DNA from: a virus
Virus record (IMG/VR): IMGVR_UViG_3300041411_000027
Coordinates: 1 to 63,282 of that record
Strand: one strand, 5' to 3'
DNA: 63,282 bases
The notes below the pieces were generated by a model that saw only the letters and a program-made list of their open reading frames with translations, was not told where the DNA came from and did no database searches. Shown piece after piece: positions 33,135 through 40,512 of the stretch. The translations under genes and the position numbers were made by a program. How positions within the stretch are numbered: the first letter of the stretch is position 1; each line of letters begins with the position of its first letter.

Positions 33135-33171
33135 AAGCCCCGCCCCTTACTTCTGGGGGTGGGGCTTATTT
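33135..33171 (+). terminator. Hairpin terminator
   Basis: AAGCCCCGCCCC (33135-33146) pairs with GGGGTGGGGCTT (33156-33167), 12 bp with one wobble; the tail ATTTGT is a weak T-run. Confidence 0.7.
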
Positions 33172-33255
33172 GTATGGATTATTTATGCCACCCCCAAGAT
33201 TTCGCTGGAAGATTTGGCAGGCACCCTATAATCCTAAAATGCTTTGAAGAAAAGC

Positions 33256-33285
33256 TGGACACGCTTCATAAGAGTGAGCTACAAT
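33256..33285 (+). promoter_or_regulatory. Probable promoter
   Basis: TGGACA (33256-33261), 18-base spacer, TACAAT (33280-33285). Weaker than the others, but placed correctly for the gene at 33316. Confidence 0.5.
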
Positions 33286-33315
33286 CATCCCACTAACCAA
33301 TCAAAGGAGAGATAC

Positions 33316-33534
33316 ATGAACTACAGAATGAAGTGCAACCACTGCGGTCATGTCTTTGTAACGCACTACAAGGGCGCTAGCTGCCCTAAACACTTCGGAC
33401 ATAGCAGCACATCAACCTTCATCGAAGATGTCTTAGAGACGGCTGTGGACGCTGCTACAGCCTATTTCGCTGTTGATCTGGCGATGGATGTGATTGGCGG
33501 TGTTGGCGATATGATCGGCGGACTGTTTGACTGA
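33316..33534 (+). CDS. Small protein with zinc-ribbon start and glycine-rich end
   Basis: 72 residues behind AAAGGAGAG. C-N-H-C-G-H-V-F and a later S-C-P-K-H suggest a zinc ribbon. The C-terminal G-G-V-G-D-M-I-G-G-L may contact the membrane. Similar to small phage proteins of the double zinc-ribbon type. Confidence 0.7.
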   Translation: MNYRMKCNHCGHVFVTHYKGASCPKHFGHSSTSTFIEDVLETAVDAATAYFAVDLAMDVIGGVGDMIGGLFD

Positions 33535-34119
33535 GGTCCGGGTCGATTTTCACAGGGAGTGAGGACTGGACAGAAATTTACAGAAAATTGGGAACTGGAC
33601 AGTTTTTTACAGGGACTCCTGTACAGGGAGAATACCCGGTTCCCTTGGGGAAGTGGCGTGCCACAACATAATCGTTGATTAGCTAGCTATCTATTTGAAT
33701 AGCACCCTATCGATTATAGTTAGCAAGCTACCTATTTTCTGAGAAATCTCATTTTTCAGTTGACAAACCACACAGGCACAATCAAGCCTCGCTCAGTTGG
33801 CGCTGGGGCAAGTGATCCCCTTGACGACTGATCAAAGGTTTTAAAGTGAAGCCAGATTACCACCCTGATTATTCAATGCAAGCACTTTGTTGGCAACCCG
33901 ACGAACGGTAAATCTCAGGCTCTCCCGGTGATTGTCTCCGGTGGTCGCACTCCGTGCTCCGTTGCCCGCTGTCTATGATTCTACGCCTTTGAACAACGAA
34001 TGCAACCCCTTGACAAAAATAAATTATCCTGTATCACGCACACGCCCGGTTCATCTAGTAGACAGCCTTTCGGCTTCTGTAATAGCACAAAGTATTTTCG
34101 TCATTAGATCAAAAAGGTG
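33535..34119 (+). other. Non-coding region with tandem repeats and palindromes
   Basis: About 590 bases without a supported gene. ACTGGACAG-(6)-TTACAG occurs twice (33565-33583 and 33594-33612, 29 bases apart), followed by the palindrome CCTGTACAGG (33618-33627). AGCTAGCT and other short palindromes lie near 33680. TTGACA (34010-34015) with TATCAC (34032-34037) resembles a promoter but has no gene behind it. An origin, packaging or transcription-boundary role is possible. A 21-codon GTG ORF at 33846 is too weak to call. Confidence 0.45.
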
Positions 34120-34147
34120 TTGACTCAATACCGGATAGTGATAAGAT
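34120..34147 (+). promoter_or_regulatory. Sigma70-type promoter opening the small-gene cassette region
   Basis: TTGACT (34120-34125), 16-base spacer, TAAGAT (34142-34147). The palindrome TGGCGCCA (34147-34154) lies at the start site. Confidence 0.75.
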
Positions 34148-34195
34148 GGCGCCACACAAACAGAACGCCACTAACGGCAAGGAAAGAGAAACGTA

Positions 34196-35449
34196 ATGAC
34201 TACTCCCGCTCAAGATCAAGGCATCATTGAAGGCGTTACCCAACTTCGTTACATTGGTGATTCTTCCCGTTATAAAAGCTTTACTTGGATTCTTAGCACA
34301 GATGATGGCAGCAATTGCCCATACTTCAGAACTGTAGGCGATGAACATTCAATGTGTGAGTGGCTTAAAAACTTTGAAGTTATCCAGACGCCTGTAGAAG
34401 TGGCACAATTCCCAGATACGCCAGCCGGTCGAATGGGCATTAAAGTTGGCGATGTTGTCCGTATGACAGAACGTGAAACTAAGAATTTCTGTGAAGGTGT
34501 TTTGATTCGTCTGGTTAAAGATGATGATTCACGTGCCCCATACTTCGAACGTATTGACAACGGGATGAAACGTTATGTCGATCTAGATCATGTTGAACTA
34601 ATGGAAGCTGTACCAGCTACAGCTCCTGCAATTGTTCGTGATCTTAGCCATGTGATACAGGTTGATATCCACGCCATAGCTGCATCACTTCGCTCGCCAA
34701 TCCAGCAAGCGGCACTAGATACATTCAATACAATGCGTACACGTGCAATCGCTTGCCGTGCTAATGACGGTATGACTGTAGACGACAACCTGTTTTACAC
34801 TGGATATGGCATCTGTGATAATATCCATCGCTGTACGCCGAACGGTGTAAACAGTGATACAATGGCGCTGATTAAAGATAACATCATCCGCCAAGTCCCA
34901 AGCTATAGCGGGAACTATCACTACCCTGTCAATCATCCTGACGAGGTTGGCAAAGAAGCAGCGGAAAGTGCGTGGAATCGATTTAATAATAAGTGGAAAG
35001 GCACCTATGGTGCTAATCGCTTGCAACAACTTGAAGAACTGATTCACCATATTGAACACAAGTGGGATGAAAGTTTGGCTAAAGAAATGACGCCAGCACA
35101 GCGGGTTGGGTTGATTGTAGACGTTACTGTGGTTCAATATAAGGACGGCTCTCTGTGGAAGTTCACACGAGACGACAGATCATCAGACCCATACTTCACA
35201 TCGATGGCTACAGGTAATCAGACTTCACTTGACTTACGTTATATTGAAGTGTTACCGATGGATATGGAAGAAACTAATTCTCTATCTGTTGCTGAGTTCT
35301 TGCAACGGATTGAGGAAACTGTTAAGACCAAGGCTGACTTAGAGGCTCAAGTTAAAGCGCTGCAATTACAGATTGCAGAAGCGGCTAGCCGTGTGGTAAT
35401 GCTGGATTACAACTTGGCAACAACGCACAAAGTTAAACGAATCGTTTAA
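34196..35449 (+). CDS. Three-module SH3-like repeat protein
   Basis: 417 residues behind AAGGAAAGAG. A barrel-like module appears three times: W-I-L-S-T-D-D-G-S-N-C-P-Y-F (about 31), I-R-L-V-K-D-D-D-S-R-A-P-Y-F (about 101) with Y-V-D-L-D-H-V-E-L, and F-T-R-D-D-R-S-S-D-P-Y-F (about 323) with L-D-L-R-Y-I-E-V-L. A helical domain (150-290) and a C-terminal coiled coil separate or follow them. Own promoter; likely a scaffold or host-binding protein, target unknown. Confidence 0.7.
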   Translation: MTTPAQDQGIIEGVTQLRYIGDSSRYKSFTWILSTDDGSNCPYFRTVGDEHSMCEWLKNFEVIQTPVEVAQFPDTPAGRMGIKVGDVVRMTERETKNFCEGVLIRLVKDDDSRAPYFERIDNGMKRYVDLDHVELMEAVPATAPAIVRDLSHVIQVDIHAIAASLRSPIQQAALDTFNTMRTRAIACRANDGMTVDDNLFYTGYGICDNIHRCTPNGVNSDTMALIKDNIIRQVPSYSGNYHYPVNHPDEVGKEAAESAWNRFNNKWKGTYGANRLQQLEELIHHIEHKWDESLAKEMTPAQRVGLIVDVTVVQYKDGSLWKFTRDDRSSDPYFTSMATGNQTSLDLRYIEVLPMDMEETNSLSVAEFLQRIEETVKTKADLEAQVKALQLQIAEAASRVVMLDYNLATTHKVKRIV

Positions 35450-35465
35450 AAGGGTTTTAAAAGTG

Positions 35466-35494
35466 TTGACAGGGTAGGCCGCTAACCTTAGAAT
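35466..35494 (+). promoter_or_regulatory. Promoter with perfect 6 bp arms around the -10
   Basis: TTGACA (35466-35471), 17-base spacer, TAGAAT (35489-35494). GCCGCT (35478-35483) and AGCGGC (35495-35500) enclose the -10. Confidence 0.85.
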
Positions 35495-35522
35495 AGCGGC
35501 ACACTAACAAAGGGGATTAGAA

Positions 35523-35822
35523 ATGCTTCAAGTAGTAAAGACTGATGCTGTGTCGAAGGCTGTAGCCACCTTGATTAAGTCCAATGGCTCTAAGTGGTTT
35601 GGTGTTACCTTCATTAAGAAAGATGGCACAGAACGCAAGCTGACTGGCCATATTCGCAAGGTAGAAGGTCATGATGGCGGCAACACTACAAAGCATATTG
35701 AAAAGTATCTAACAGTAGTGCTAGCACAGAAAGATAAGAACGGTAAAGAACAGTTTCGGAATGTCAATATGGAAACTATTCAAAGTGTCCGCATGGGTGG
35801 TCGTGAAATTAGTTTCAAATAA
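35523..35822 (+). CDS. DUF2693-like small protein (paralogue 1)
   Basis: 99 residues behind AAAGGGG. F-G-V-T-F-I-K-K-D-G-T-E-R in the first half and V-R-M-G-G-R-E-I-S-F at the end match the layout of DUF2693-like phage proteins, predicted barrels of unknown function. The gene at 37864 is a likely paralogue. Confidence 0.65.
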   Translation: MLQVVKTDAVSKAVATLIKSNGSKWFGVTFIKKDGTERKLTGHIRKVEGHDGGNTTKHIEKYLTVVLAQKDKNGKEQFRNVNMETIQSVRMGGREISFK

Positions 35823-35825
35823 AGC

Positions 35826-35853
35826 TTTACAGGTTAGTCCATTCCTTTATAAT
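35826..35853 (+). promoter_or_regulatory. Promoter with hairpin over the -10
   Basis: TTTACA (35826-35831), 16-base spacer, TATAAT (35848-35853). GTCCATT (35837-35843) pairs with AATGGGC (35851-35857) with one wobble. Confidence 0.7.
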
Positions 35854-35887
35854 GGGCACATAATTTAGATCATTAGGAGAAACAAAC

Positions 35888-36031
35888 TTGAGCCGTCCAG
35901 TAAAAGCAAATGAATTCGCAACTGCTTATGAATATGAGCAAGCAAAGAAAGAAGCACGCAAAGCAGCACAAGGCAAGCGTTCCAGTCCTAACGGGCGTCG
36001 CTCTTACAGCATGAAAGGGAGTGATGAGTAA
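35888..36031 (+). CDS. Basic 47-residue protein, TTG start
   Basis: TTG at 35888 with AGGAG eight bases before it. The product is Lys/Arg/Ala-rich (Q-A-K-K-E-A-R-K-A-A-Q-G-K-R), helical and likely nucleic-acid binding. Ends in a TAATG overlap. Confidence 0.6.
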   Translation: MSRPVKANEFATAYEYEQAKKEARKAAQGKRSSPNGRRSYSMKGSDE

Positions 36032-36150
36032 TGCAAGTTTTCGGATTCCCAAACGTAAACTTTGCAAGTGCCGTTGCTGTAATGCATGCCGAACGTGGAA
36101 CGCATTGTAAGCTGTTTAAAGAACGTGGCGTGTGGTACGTGGCTATTTAA
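36031..36150 (+). CDS. 39-residue hypothetical protein
   Basis: Coupled to both neighbours by one-base overlaps. The product is MQVFGFPNVNFASAVAVMHA and then a short basic end with one Cys. Evidence is coding continuity only. Confidence 0.5.
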   Translation: MQVFGFPNVNFASAVAVMHAERGTHCKLFKERGVWYVAI

Positions 36151-36524
36151 TGGCTGGATTGCGTGTTACAGTTGTAAAGCCTGTTAAACCGCTTCGATAC
36201 AGACTTTCACCAGTAGAAGAAAAGCTAGACAACCTTGATAAGTTAGAAAAGGAATTCGAGGCAACTGTTAAAGCTGGTAAGGTGCCAGAAGAGCAAGAAA
36301 TTGAAAGCCGTTTGTATATCAAAGTACAGCGGGAAAAACTTCAAGCTCAAAAGGATAAAGCTTTAGGCATTGTCCAGACAGTTGAAAAAGAGTTGATTGA
36401 TAGGACTAGTGATAAGCTCCCCTCACAGTGGGAGCAATACCTAACTCACATTGACCCTCAAAAAGCTTTCAAGTGTTGTCTTTGTATCGCTGTAATGGTT
36501 TGGTTTTACTGCAAAAATAGCTGA
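36150..36524 (+). CDS. Coiled-coil protein with C-terminal membrane anchor
   Basis: 124 residues from the ATG overlapping the previous TAA. Basic start, long charged helix (about 22-95), then a hydrophobic end (C-C-L-C-I-A-V-M-V-W-F-Y). Tail-anchored topology suggests it tethers a partner to the inner membrane. Confidence 0.65.
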   Translation: MAGLRVTVVKPVKPLRYRLSPVEEKLDNLDKLEKEFEATVKAGKVPEEQEIESRLYIKVQREKLQAQKDKALGIVQTVEKELIDRTSDKLPSQWEQYLTHIDPQKAFKCCLCIAVMVWFYCKNS

Positions 36525-36532
36525 ATTCATGG

Positions 36533-36560
36533 TTGACACTACTAGCAAACGCTGTAGAAT
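36533..36560 (+). promoter_or_regulatory. Sigma70-type promoter with leader hairpin
   Basis: TTGACA (36533-36538), 16-base spacer, TAGAAT (36555-36560). GAAGC-aaacaa-GCTTC (36572-36587) in the leader is nearly identical to a leader hairpin at 40475-40490. Confidence 0.85.
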
Positions 36561-36615
36561 ACGCCACACAAGAAGCAAACAAGCTTCAAACTAGCATGAT
36601 AAGGATACGCTGTTA

Positions 36616-37317
36616 ATGTTTTTCGTTCTCAATCCAGTAAGCGGCAACACTAAAACCGGCCCAATGCCTGTTAGCACTTCGAATAGCTCGACATGCCCCG
36701 ATGCTTGCCCTATCAAGGCTAAAGGCTGCTACGCAAAGTATGGCCCTGTCGGTATGCATTGGCGTAAACTGGATAATGGCGAAAGCAAGAACGCTGTAGA
36801 GTGGCCTCAGTTTATCCGTCAAGTTAAAGCCCTTTCGAACAACACACTTTGGCGTCACAATCAAGCCGGTGATTTAAACGGTGATGCTGTAATGATTGAC
36901 GGGCCTAAGTTGCGTGATTTGATTGTCGCCAATGGTCGTAAACGTGGCTTTACATATACGCATTATGACGTGCTGTCTGATACATTCGAAAGCCGACAAA
37001 ACGCTTTGTTAATTCAAGATGCAAACGTTAAAGGCTTCACAATTAATGTTAGTGGCAATGACGTTAATCATGCTGATAAGTTGAAAGCTTTAAATGTTGC
37101 TCCAGTTGTTGTAATTATGCCGCGTGATGCTGAGAAAGTTAGCACTACGCCAGCCGGTAACAAAGTTATAATTTGCCCCGCTGAAAACACTGATAAGGTT
37201 AATTGCCTTAAGTGTGGCCTTTGTCAAGATGCAAAACGAGATTACATTATTGGCTTTCGCGCTCATGGTACAGCCGCAAAGACTGTCGAATTGATTGCAC
37301 GGGCTAATAGAACATGA
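36616..37317 (+). CDS. Cys-rich DUF7227-like protein
   Basis: 233 residues. G-N-x-K-T-G-x-x-P-V-(S/T)-T-S and C-P-D-A-C-P-I-K-A-K-G-C-Y-A (about 27-40) start it, and C-P-A-E-N-T-D-K-V-N-C-L-K-C-G-L-C ends it. I recall this motif set from phage and mobile-element proteins grouped as DUF7227. Seven or more spaced Cys suggest an Fe-S or zinc site, and the G-C-Y-A motif recalls radical-enzyme-like proteins, but chemistry is unknown. Confidence 0.65.
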   Translation: MFFVLNPVSGNTKTGPMPVSTSNSSTCPDACPIKAKGCYAKYGPVGMHWRKLDNGESKNAVEWPQFIRQVKALSNNTLWRHNQAGDLNGDAVMIDGPKLRDLIVANGRKRGFTYTHYDVLSDTFESRQNALLIQDANVKGFTINVSGNDVNHADKLKALNVAPVVVIMPRDAEKVSTTPAGNKVIICPAENTDKVNCLKCGLCQDAKRDYIIGFRAHGTAAKTVELIARANRT

Positions 37318-37649
37318 ATAAAACGGTTATGCATGCGCTTAACCGTTGCACCACTACCGGCCTTGAAACACTGGTAAGGGATGCAACAACGCCAGACGGT
37401 AAGCATATCAAGCTGTTCAAGGATCATAAAGGCTGGCATAGAATCGTAGCCTTTAAGTCAGAAGCGCACAGCGTAGGCTGTAGCGGCGTGATAGTCCAAC
37501 CGTGTGGCGAGATATACTATAAAGAAACTTGCCCCGATATGCGCTCTAACGGCCTTACAAGACAGTTACAGGCAATGCTAACAGTATGGGGAGTTAAATG
37601 GTTCCCGTCTCAATTTCAAACTAAAGGCGGGGCTGCCTGCTATAAATAA
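37314..37649 (+). CDS. Hypothetical 111-residue protein
   Basis: ATGA overlap with the DUF7227-like gene, so the two may act together. Basic, Cys-containing (C-S-G-V, C-G-E-I, C-P-D-M, A-C-Y-K). No family recognised. Confidence 0.65.
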   Translation: MNKTVMHALNRCTTTGLETLVRDATTPDGKHIKLFKDHKGWHRIVAFKSEAHSVGCSGVIVQPCGEIYYKETCPDMRSNGLTRQLQAMLTVWGVKWFPSQFQTKGGAACYK

Positions 37650-37659
37650 GGGTAATAAA

Positions 37660-37806
37660 GTGTTCTGGAAAGTATATAAAAAAGGAGTACACAATCCTAT
37701 TGACAAGGTGTTCTACCCTGCTACAATGGACGCTCAAGGTGTGATGAACTGTATAGAGGATGATTATGATTTTCCTGTTACAATCACCCTTGACGAATGT
37801 GACTAA
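37660..37806 (+). CDS. 48-residue protein, GTG start
   Basis: GTG behind ATAAGGG. The product starts MFWKVYKKGVHNPIDKVFYP and has an acidic C-terminus. A consensus promoter sequence (37700-37727) lies inside the ORF, which weakens the coding call. Confidence 0.45.
   Translation: MFWKVYKKGVHNPIDKVFYPATMDAQGVMNCIEDDYDFPVTITLDECD
37700..37727 (+). promoter_or_regulatory. Promoter-like sequence inside an ORF
   Basis: TTGACA (37700-37705), 16-base spacer, TACAAT (37722-37727). The whole stretch closely resembles the promoter at 40436 (TTGACAAGG-n-GTTC-n-ACCCTG in both), suggesting duplication. Confidence 0.5.
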
Positions 37807-37818
37807 TTGACCTAGAAT
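37790..37818 (+). promoter_or_regulatory. Sigma70-type promoter
   Basis: TTGACG (37790-37795), 17-base spacer, TAGAAT (37813-37818). TGTGAC (37798-37803) and GTCACA (37825-37830) flank the -10. Confidence 0.75.
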
Positions 37819-37863
37819 CATCATGTCACAACCCAATTGTTAACCTACAGTGAGTACAGGCAA

Positions 37864-38202
37864 ATGGCTACCATCATCATCAAAGGCGCCAGTATCGACA
37901 AAAAGCGGGAAATTCTGGACACCAATAAAGGCCAGATGTTTTCTGTGACATGGGTTAAAAAGGACGGCACTACCACAAGCCGAGTGTTAAAGCAATGGAT
38001 GAATAAAGCTTTGGCCAGCGGTACGAATCAGGTTGTTCAAGCCAACCCAGCGGCACACAACCCTGACAACTATACCGCCGCTGATCCAGACAAGATCGCA
38101 AAGGGTAATCCCTACCCTTGGGTAAACGTCACCCTGTCGAAAATGACTCGTGTGAAGGTAGGAGGTGACGAGTATATTTTTGAAGACGATAAAGAGGGTT
38201 AA
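37864..38202 (+). CDS. DUF2693-like small protein (paralogue 2)
   Basis: 112 residues. F-S-V-T-W-V-K-K-D-G-T-T-T in the middle and R-V-K-V-G-G-D-E-Y-I-F near the end match the gene at 35523. The ribosome site is weak, so the TTG at 37837 cannot be excluded. Confidence 0.65.
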   Translation: MATIIIKGASIDKKREILDTNKGQMFSVTWVKKDGTTTSRVLKQWMNKALASGTNQVVQANPAAHNPDNYTAADPDKIAKGNPYPWVNVTLSKMTRVKVGGDEYIFEDDKEG

Positions 38203-38241
38203 CGTAGTCCTAGGAGGCGTTGATTTGATTGAAAAAATCTG

Positions 38242-38269
38242 TTGACGCCTTTCCTAGATGCTGTATCAT
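38242..38269 (+). promoter_or_regulatory. Sigma70-type promoter
   Basis: TTGACG (38242-38247), 16-base spacer, TATCAT (38264-38269). GATG/CATC (4 bp) around the -10. Confidence 0.65.
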
Positions 38270-38336
38270 CCACGCACCGGGATGGAATAAGCCACAAAGG
38301 CAGCCACCGGCTAACATAGGAGTAAAAAAGGAAATC

Positions 38337-38630
38337 ATGGGAAGTCTGAATCGGGTATTGATTGCATTGGGGAATGTAAAGGCTTTCCGTAGTTATAACG
38401 TAACATCAGGGATGGTCGAAGTATCAGATGCCGAGTTTGTCAAGCATCTTGATAGCACCTATGGGGATGCAATTATCTGTAACGTGGGGTTCGCTCCCGG
38501 TGCGGTATTGCAGCAAGTGTCACCGCTTCTGTTTCAAAGCAACAAAGAAGAGTACAAAGAAGAGCTGCAAATGTGCTTGCAGTCTCAGCTTTCGCAAGGT
38601 AATGACGTAGATATAGATTTTCACGCTTGA
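38337..38630 (+). CDS. Hypothetical 97-residue protein
   Basis: ATG at 38337 behind AAGGA. Alpha/beta with an acidic C-terminus (G-N-D-V-D-I-D-F). Ends just before a terminator, so probably monocistronic. Confidence 0.65.
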   Translation: MGSLNRVLIALGNVKAFRSYNVTSGMVEVSDAEFVKHLDSTYGDAIICNVGFAPGAVLQQVSPLLFQSNKEEYKEELQMCLQSQLSQGNDVDIDFHA

Positions 38631-38647
38631 CGTAACCCCTTGATGTT

Positions 38648-38674
38648 AAAGCCCCTTCGGGGGCTTTTTCTTTT
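38648..38674 (+). terminator. Strong rho-independent terminator
   Basis: AAAGCCCC (38648-38655), TTCG, GGGGCTTT (38660-38667), TTCTTTTC. Confidence 0.92.
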
Positions 38675-38698
38675 CTTGAAAATAAATTGAAAATTTCC

Positions 38699-38726
38699 TT
38701 GACATGGTGAACCAGCCTGCTAATCT
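38699..38726 (+). promoter_or_regulatory. Promoter of the DGQHR gene
   Basis: TTGACA (38699-38704), 16-base spacer, TAATCT (38721-38726). The leader has a hairpin (CAAGC-aa-GGGG ... CCCC-a-GCTTG, 38733-38764) and then the parS-like palindrome. Confidence 0.75.
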
Positions 38727-38767
38727 CCTAATCAAGCAAGGGGAATACACAACACCCCAGCTTGAAA

Positions 38768-38787
38768 GATGTTCCACGTGGAACATC
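38768..38787. promoter_or_regulatory. parS-like 20 bp palindrome
   Basis: GATGTTCCACGTGGAACATC is a perfect palindrome. Its inner 16 bases, TGTTCCACGTGGAACA, are the bacterial parS centromere sequence in the form common in pseudomonads. It lies between the promoter and the start codon of the DGQHR gene, where a bound ParB-like protein would block or spread over the gene. Confidence 0.8.
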
Positions 38788-38811
38788 GTAACCTCTAGGA
38801 GAAACATCATC

Positions 38812-40269
38812 ATGTTTATGCATAATGAATCGCTTCCTACTCCGCTCGCTTCGATTGACTCGCTGTTGAAAGAAGCTGATTCTCAAGTCAGACCTGAAAA
38901 GGTGTTCATTGGTCACAATCTGGGGCATCGCACCTTTATCGCCCTGATCCCAATGAAAGACTTCTACGCCATGAGCAAGGTGGCAAACGAGCGCCAGCCT
39001 GATGGCTCGCCAGCCACACAACGCCCACTCAATGAGGCGCACGCTACCGGGTTGGCAAAATACATCCTTCGCGGCATGATTGCAGCGGCTATCGAATACC
39101 GCCGCAACTTCAATAAGCCAGAGTCGCTGGCATTGCATGAGCTTCAAAGGGTTATGGGGCCACAAACCTACATGAGTTTGCAGCCTATCGTTTGCAACCT
39201 TCGCACCGTTGCCCCCGGTGGCGCTGGCATCGAAGGAAAGCGGATGGAAGCCGACGGTGAGACGGCGTGCTTTAAAGTGTTCCTTGGTCAGCGTGACATG
39301 CTGTATGTGATCGATGGTCAGCACCGTCGTTATGCGATGGATTTGGTTTTCGAATTCCTGACTGAAATCAGGCTCAATCGGAAATATCCACGCAAGCCAA
39401 AGCTGTTCGAAGGCAACTTCAAGGAACCAATCCCTACTGAAGTGCTGGCGGCATGGGACGAATGCGACGAAGTTGCACGGGGCTTTAGCAAGATCGCTGT
39501 AGAGATTCACCTAGGGCTTGGCGTTCGGGAAGAACAGCAATTGTTCCACGACCTGAACAACCTTGCTAAAAAGGTGGAGCGTTCGCTGGCTCTGAAGTTT
39601 GACAGCGCCAACCCTGTTAACCAGTTCATCCAGAACGAACTACTGCCTCACATTCTGGACTGGGACGATGTAACAGACGGTGACCAGTCCAACTGGAACA
39701 AGGACACAGGCCGCTGGACATTCCGCGACCTTGCAGCGACTAACGCTATCCTGTTCCTGAACAAAACGAGCATTGCCAGTGCCACGCCAGCCGATGTAGA
39801 AGAAAAATATGCTACAGCTTGCAGAGCATGGGGCGCCATCGCTAACGTTCCGGGCTTTGGTAAGCCGGGGGCAAAAGCTTACACGGTGCTGGCACAGCCT
39901 GTAGTCGTCAAAGCTGTCGCTAAACTGGTATACGATCTGGGGTTTGGTCGTCGTCGTGACGCTACAGCCGGTGAAGACCTTGAAAGGCTTCTGCAAGGCT
40001 TGTCACAAGTCAACTTCAGCCACACTAACCCTGTATGGCGGTTTTATGAACTGACTGAACAGGACCGCATCAAGCAAAAGCTTAACGGCTTGCGTGACTA
40101 TCTGCCTGACGGCGGTGACACTAACCGGAACATTGGGACGTTCGATAGCCAGAACAAATGGATGAAGTTTGGCACCCGCCATAACGACATTTACCCAATC
40201 ATCGGTGACATGATTCGCTGGATGTTGAAACTCCCAAGCCGTACCGCTGAAAAGCCCGACGCGGCCTAA
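38812..40269 (+). CDS. DGQHR-domain protein (DndB/ParB-like superfamily)
   Basis: 485 residues from the ATG at 38812 (16 bases after AGGAG). V-I-D-G-Q-H-R-R-Y-A at 166-175 is the DGQHR motif of DndB-type proteins, which is similar to the nucleotide-binding motif of ParB/sulfiredoxin folds. L-F-H-D-L-N-N (about 245) is another DndB-like feature. DndB regulates phosphorothioate modification in bacteria; no other dnd gene is visible here. Own promoter, terminators on both sides and a parS-like site in its leader make a DNA-binding or clamp-type role attractive but unproven. Confidence 0.75.
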   Translation: MFMHNESLPTPLASIDSLLKEADSQVRPEKVFIGHNLGHRTFIALIPMKDFYAMSKVANERQPDGSPATQRPLNEAHATGLAKYILRGMIAAAIEYRRNFNKPESLALHELQRVMGPQTYMSLQPIVCNLRTVAPGGAGIEGKRMEADGETACFKVFLGQRDMLYVIDGQHRRYAMDLVFEFLTEIRLNRKYPRKPKLFEGNFKEPIPTEVLAAWDECDEVARGFSKIAVEIHLGLGVREEQQLFHDLNNLAKKVERSLALKFDSANPVNQFIQNELLPHILDWDDVTDGDQSNWNKDTGRWTFRDLAATNAILFLNKTSIASATPADVEEKYATACRAWGAIANVPGFGKPGAKAYTVLAQPVVVKAVAKLVYDLGFGRRRDATAGEDLERLLQGLSQVNFSHTNPVWRFYELTEQDRIKQKLNGLRDYLPDGGDTNRNIGTFDSQNKWMKFGTRHNDIYPIIGDMIRWMLKLPSRTAEKPDAA

Positions 40270-40282
40270 CAGCAAACCCCTT

Positions 40283-40310
40283 GCCCCGCCTAACAGCGGG
40301 GCTTTTCTTC
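40283..40310 (+). terminator. Rho-independent terminator
   Basis: GCCCCGC (40283-40289), loop CTAACA, GCGGGGC (40296-40302), TTTTCTT. Confidence 0.9.
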
Positions 40311-40331
40311 CCTCTAGGGAGATTGGCAGAC

Positions 40332-40427
40332 ATGACACCTGTAGAAAGAATCATCATAACCGTATTGACATTTATGTTCGTTGTGTGGTTGGTATCGCTG
40401 TCGGTGCTGTTTTCAATTTCTCGTTAA
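40332..40427 (+). CDS. 31-residue membrane peptide
   Basis: The product is MTPVERIIITVLTFMFVVWL and then a short Ser-rich end: one membrane helix. GGGAG lies about 12 bases upstream. Confidence 0.5.
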   Translation: MTPVERIIITVLTFMFVVWLVSLSVLFSISR

Positions 40428-40435
40428 AAAGAGTG

Positions 40436-40463
40436 TTGACAAGGATGTTCAACCCTGTAGAAT
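40436..40463 (+). promoter_or_regulatory. Promoter with hairpin around the -10 and leader hairpin
   Basis: TTGACA (40436-40441), 16-base spacer, TAGAAT (40458-40463). GATGTT (40444-40449) and AACATC (40468-40473) flank the -10. GAAGC-gaacaa-GCTTC (40475-40490) follows in the leader. Confidence 0.85.
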
Positions 40464-40512
40464 GACCAACATCAGAAGCGAACAAGCTTCTACACTGAAA
40501 AGGAATCGCATC

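Noticed and set aside
33932-34123. Plus-strand 63-codon frame in the repeat-bearing gap
   Set aside because: No ribosome site, odd composition, and it overlaps promoter-like sequence and the promoter at 34120.
38768-38787. Palindrome as a terminator
   Set aside because: The stem is not followed by a T-run, and it lies between promoter and start codon of the same gene.
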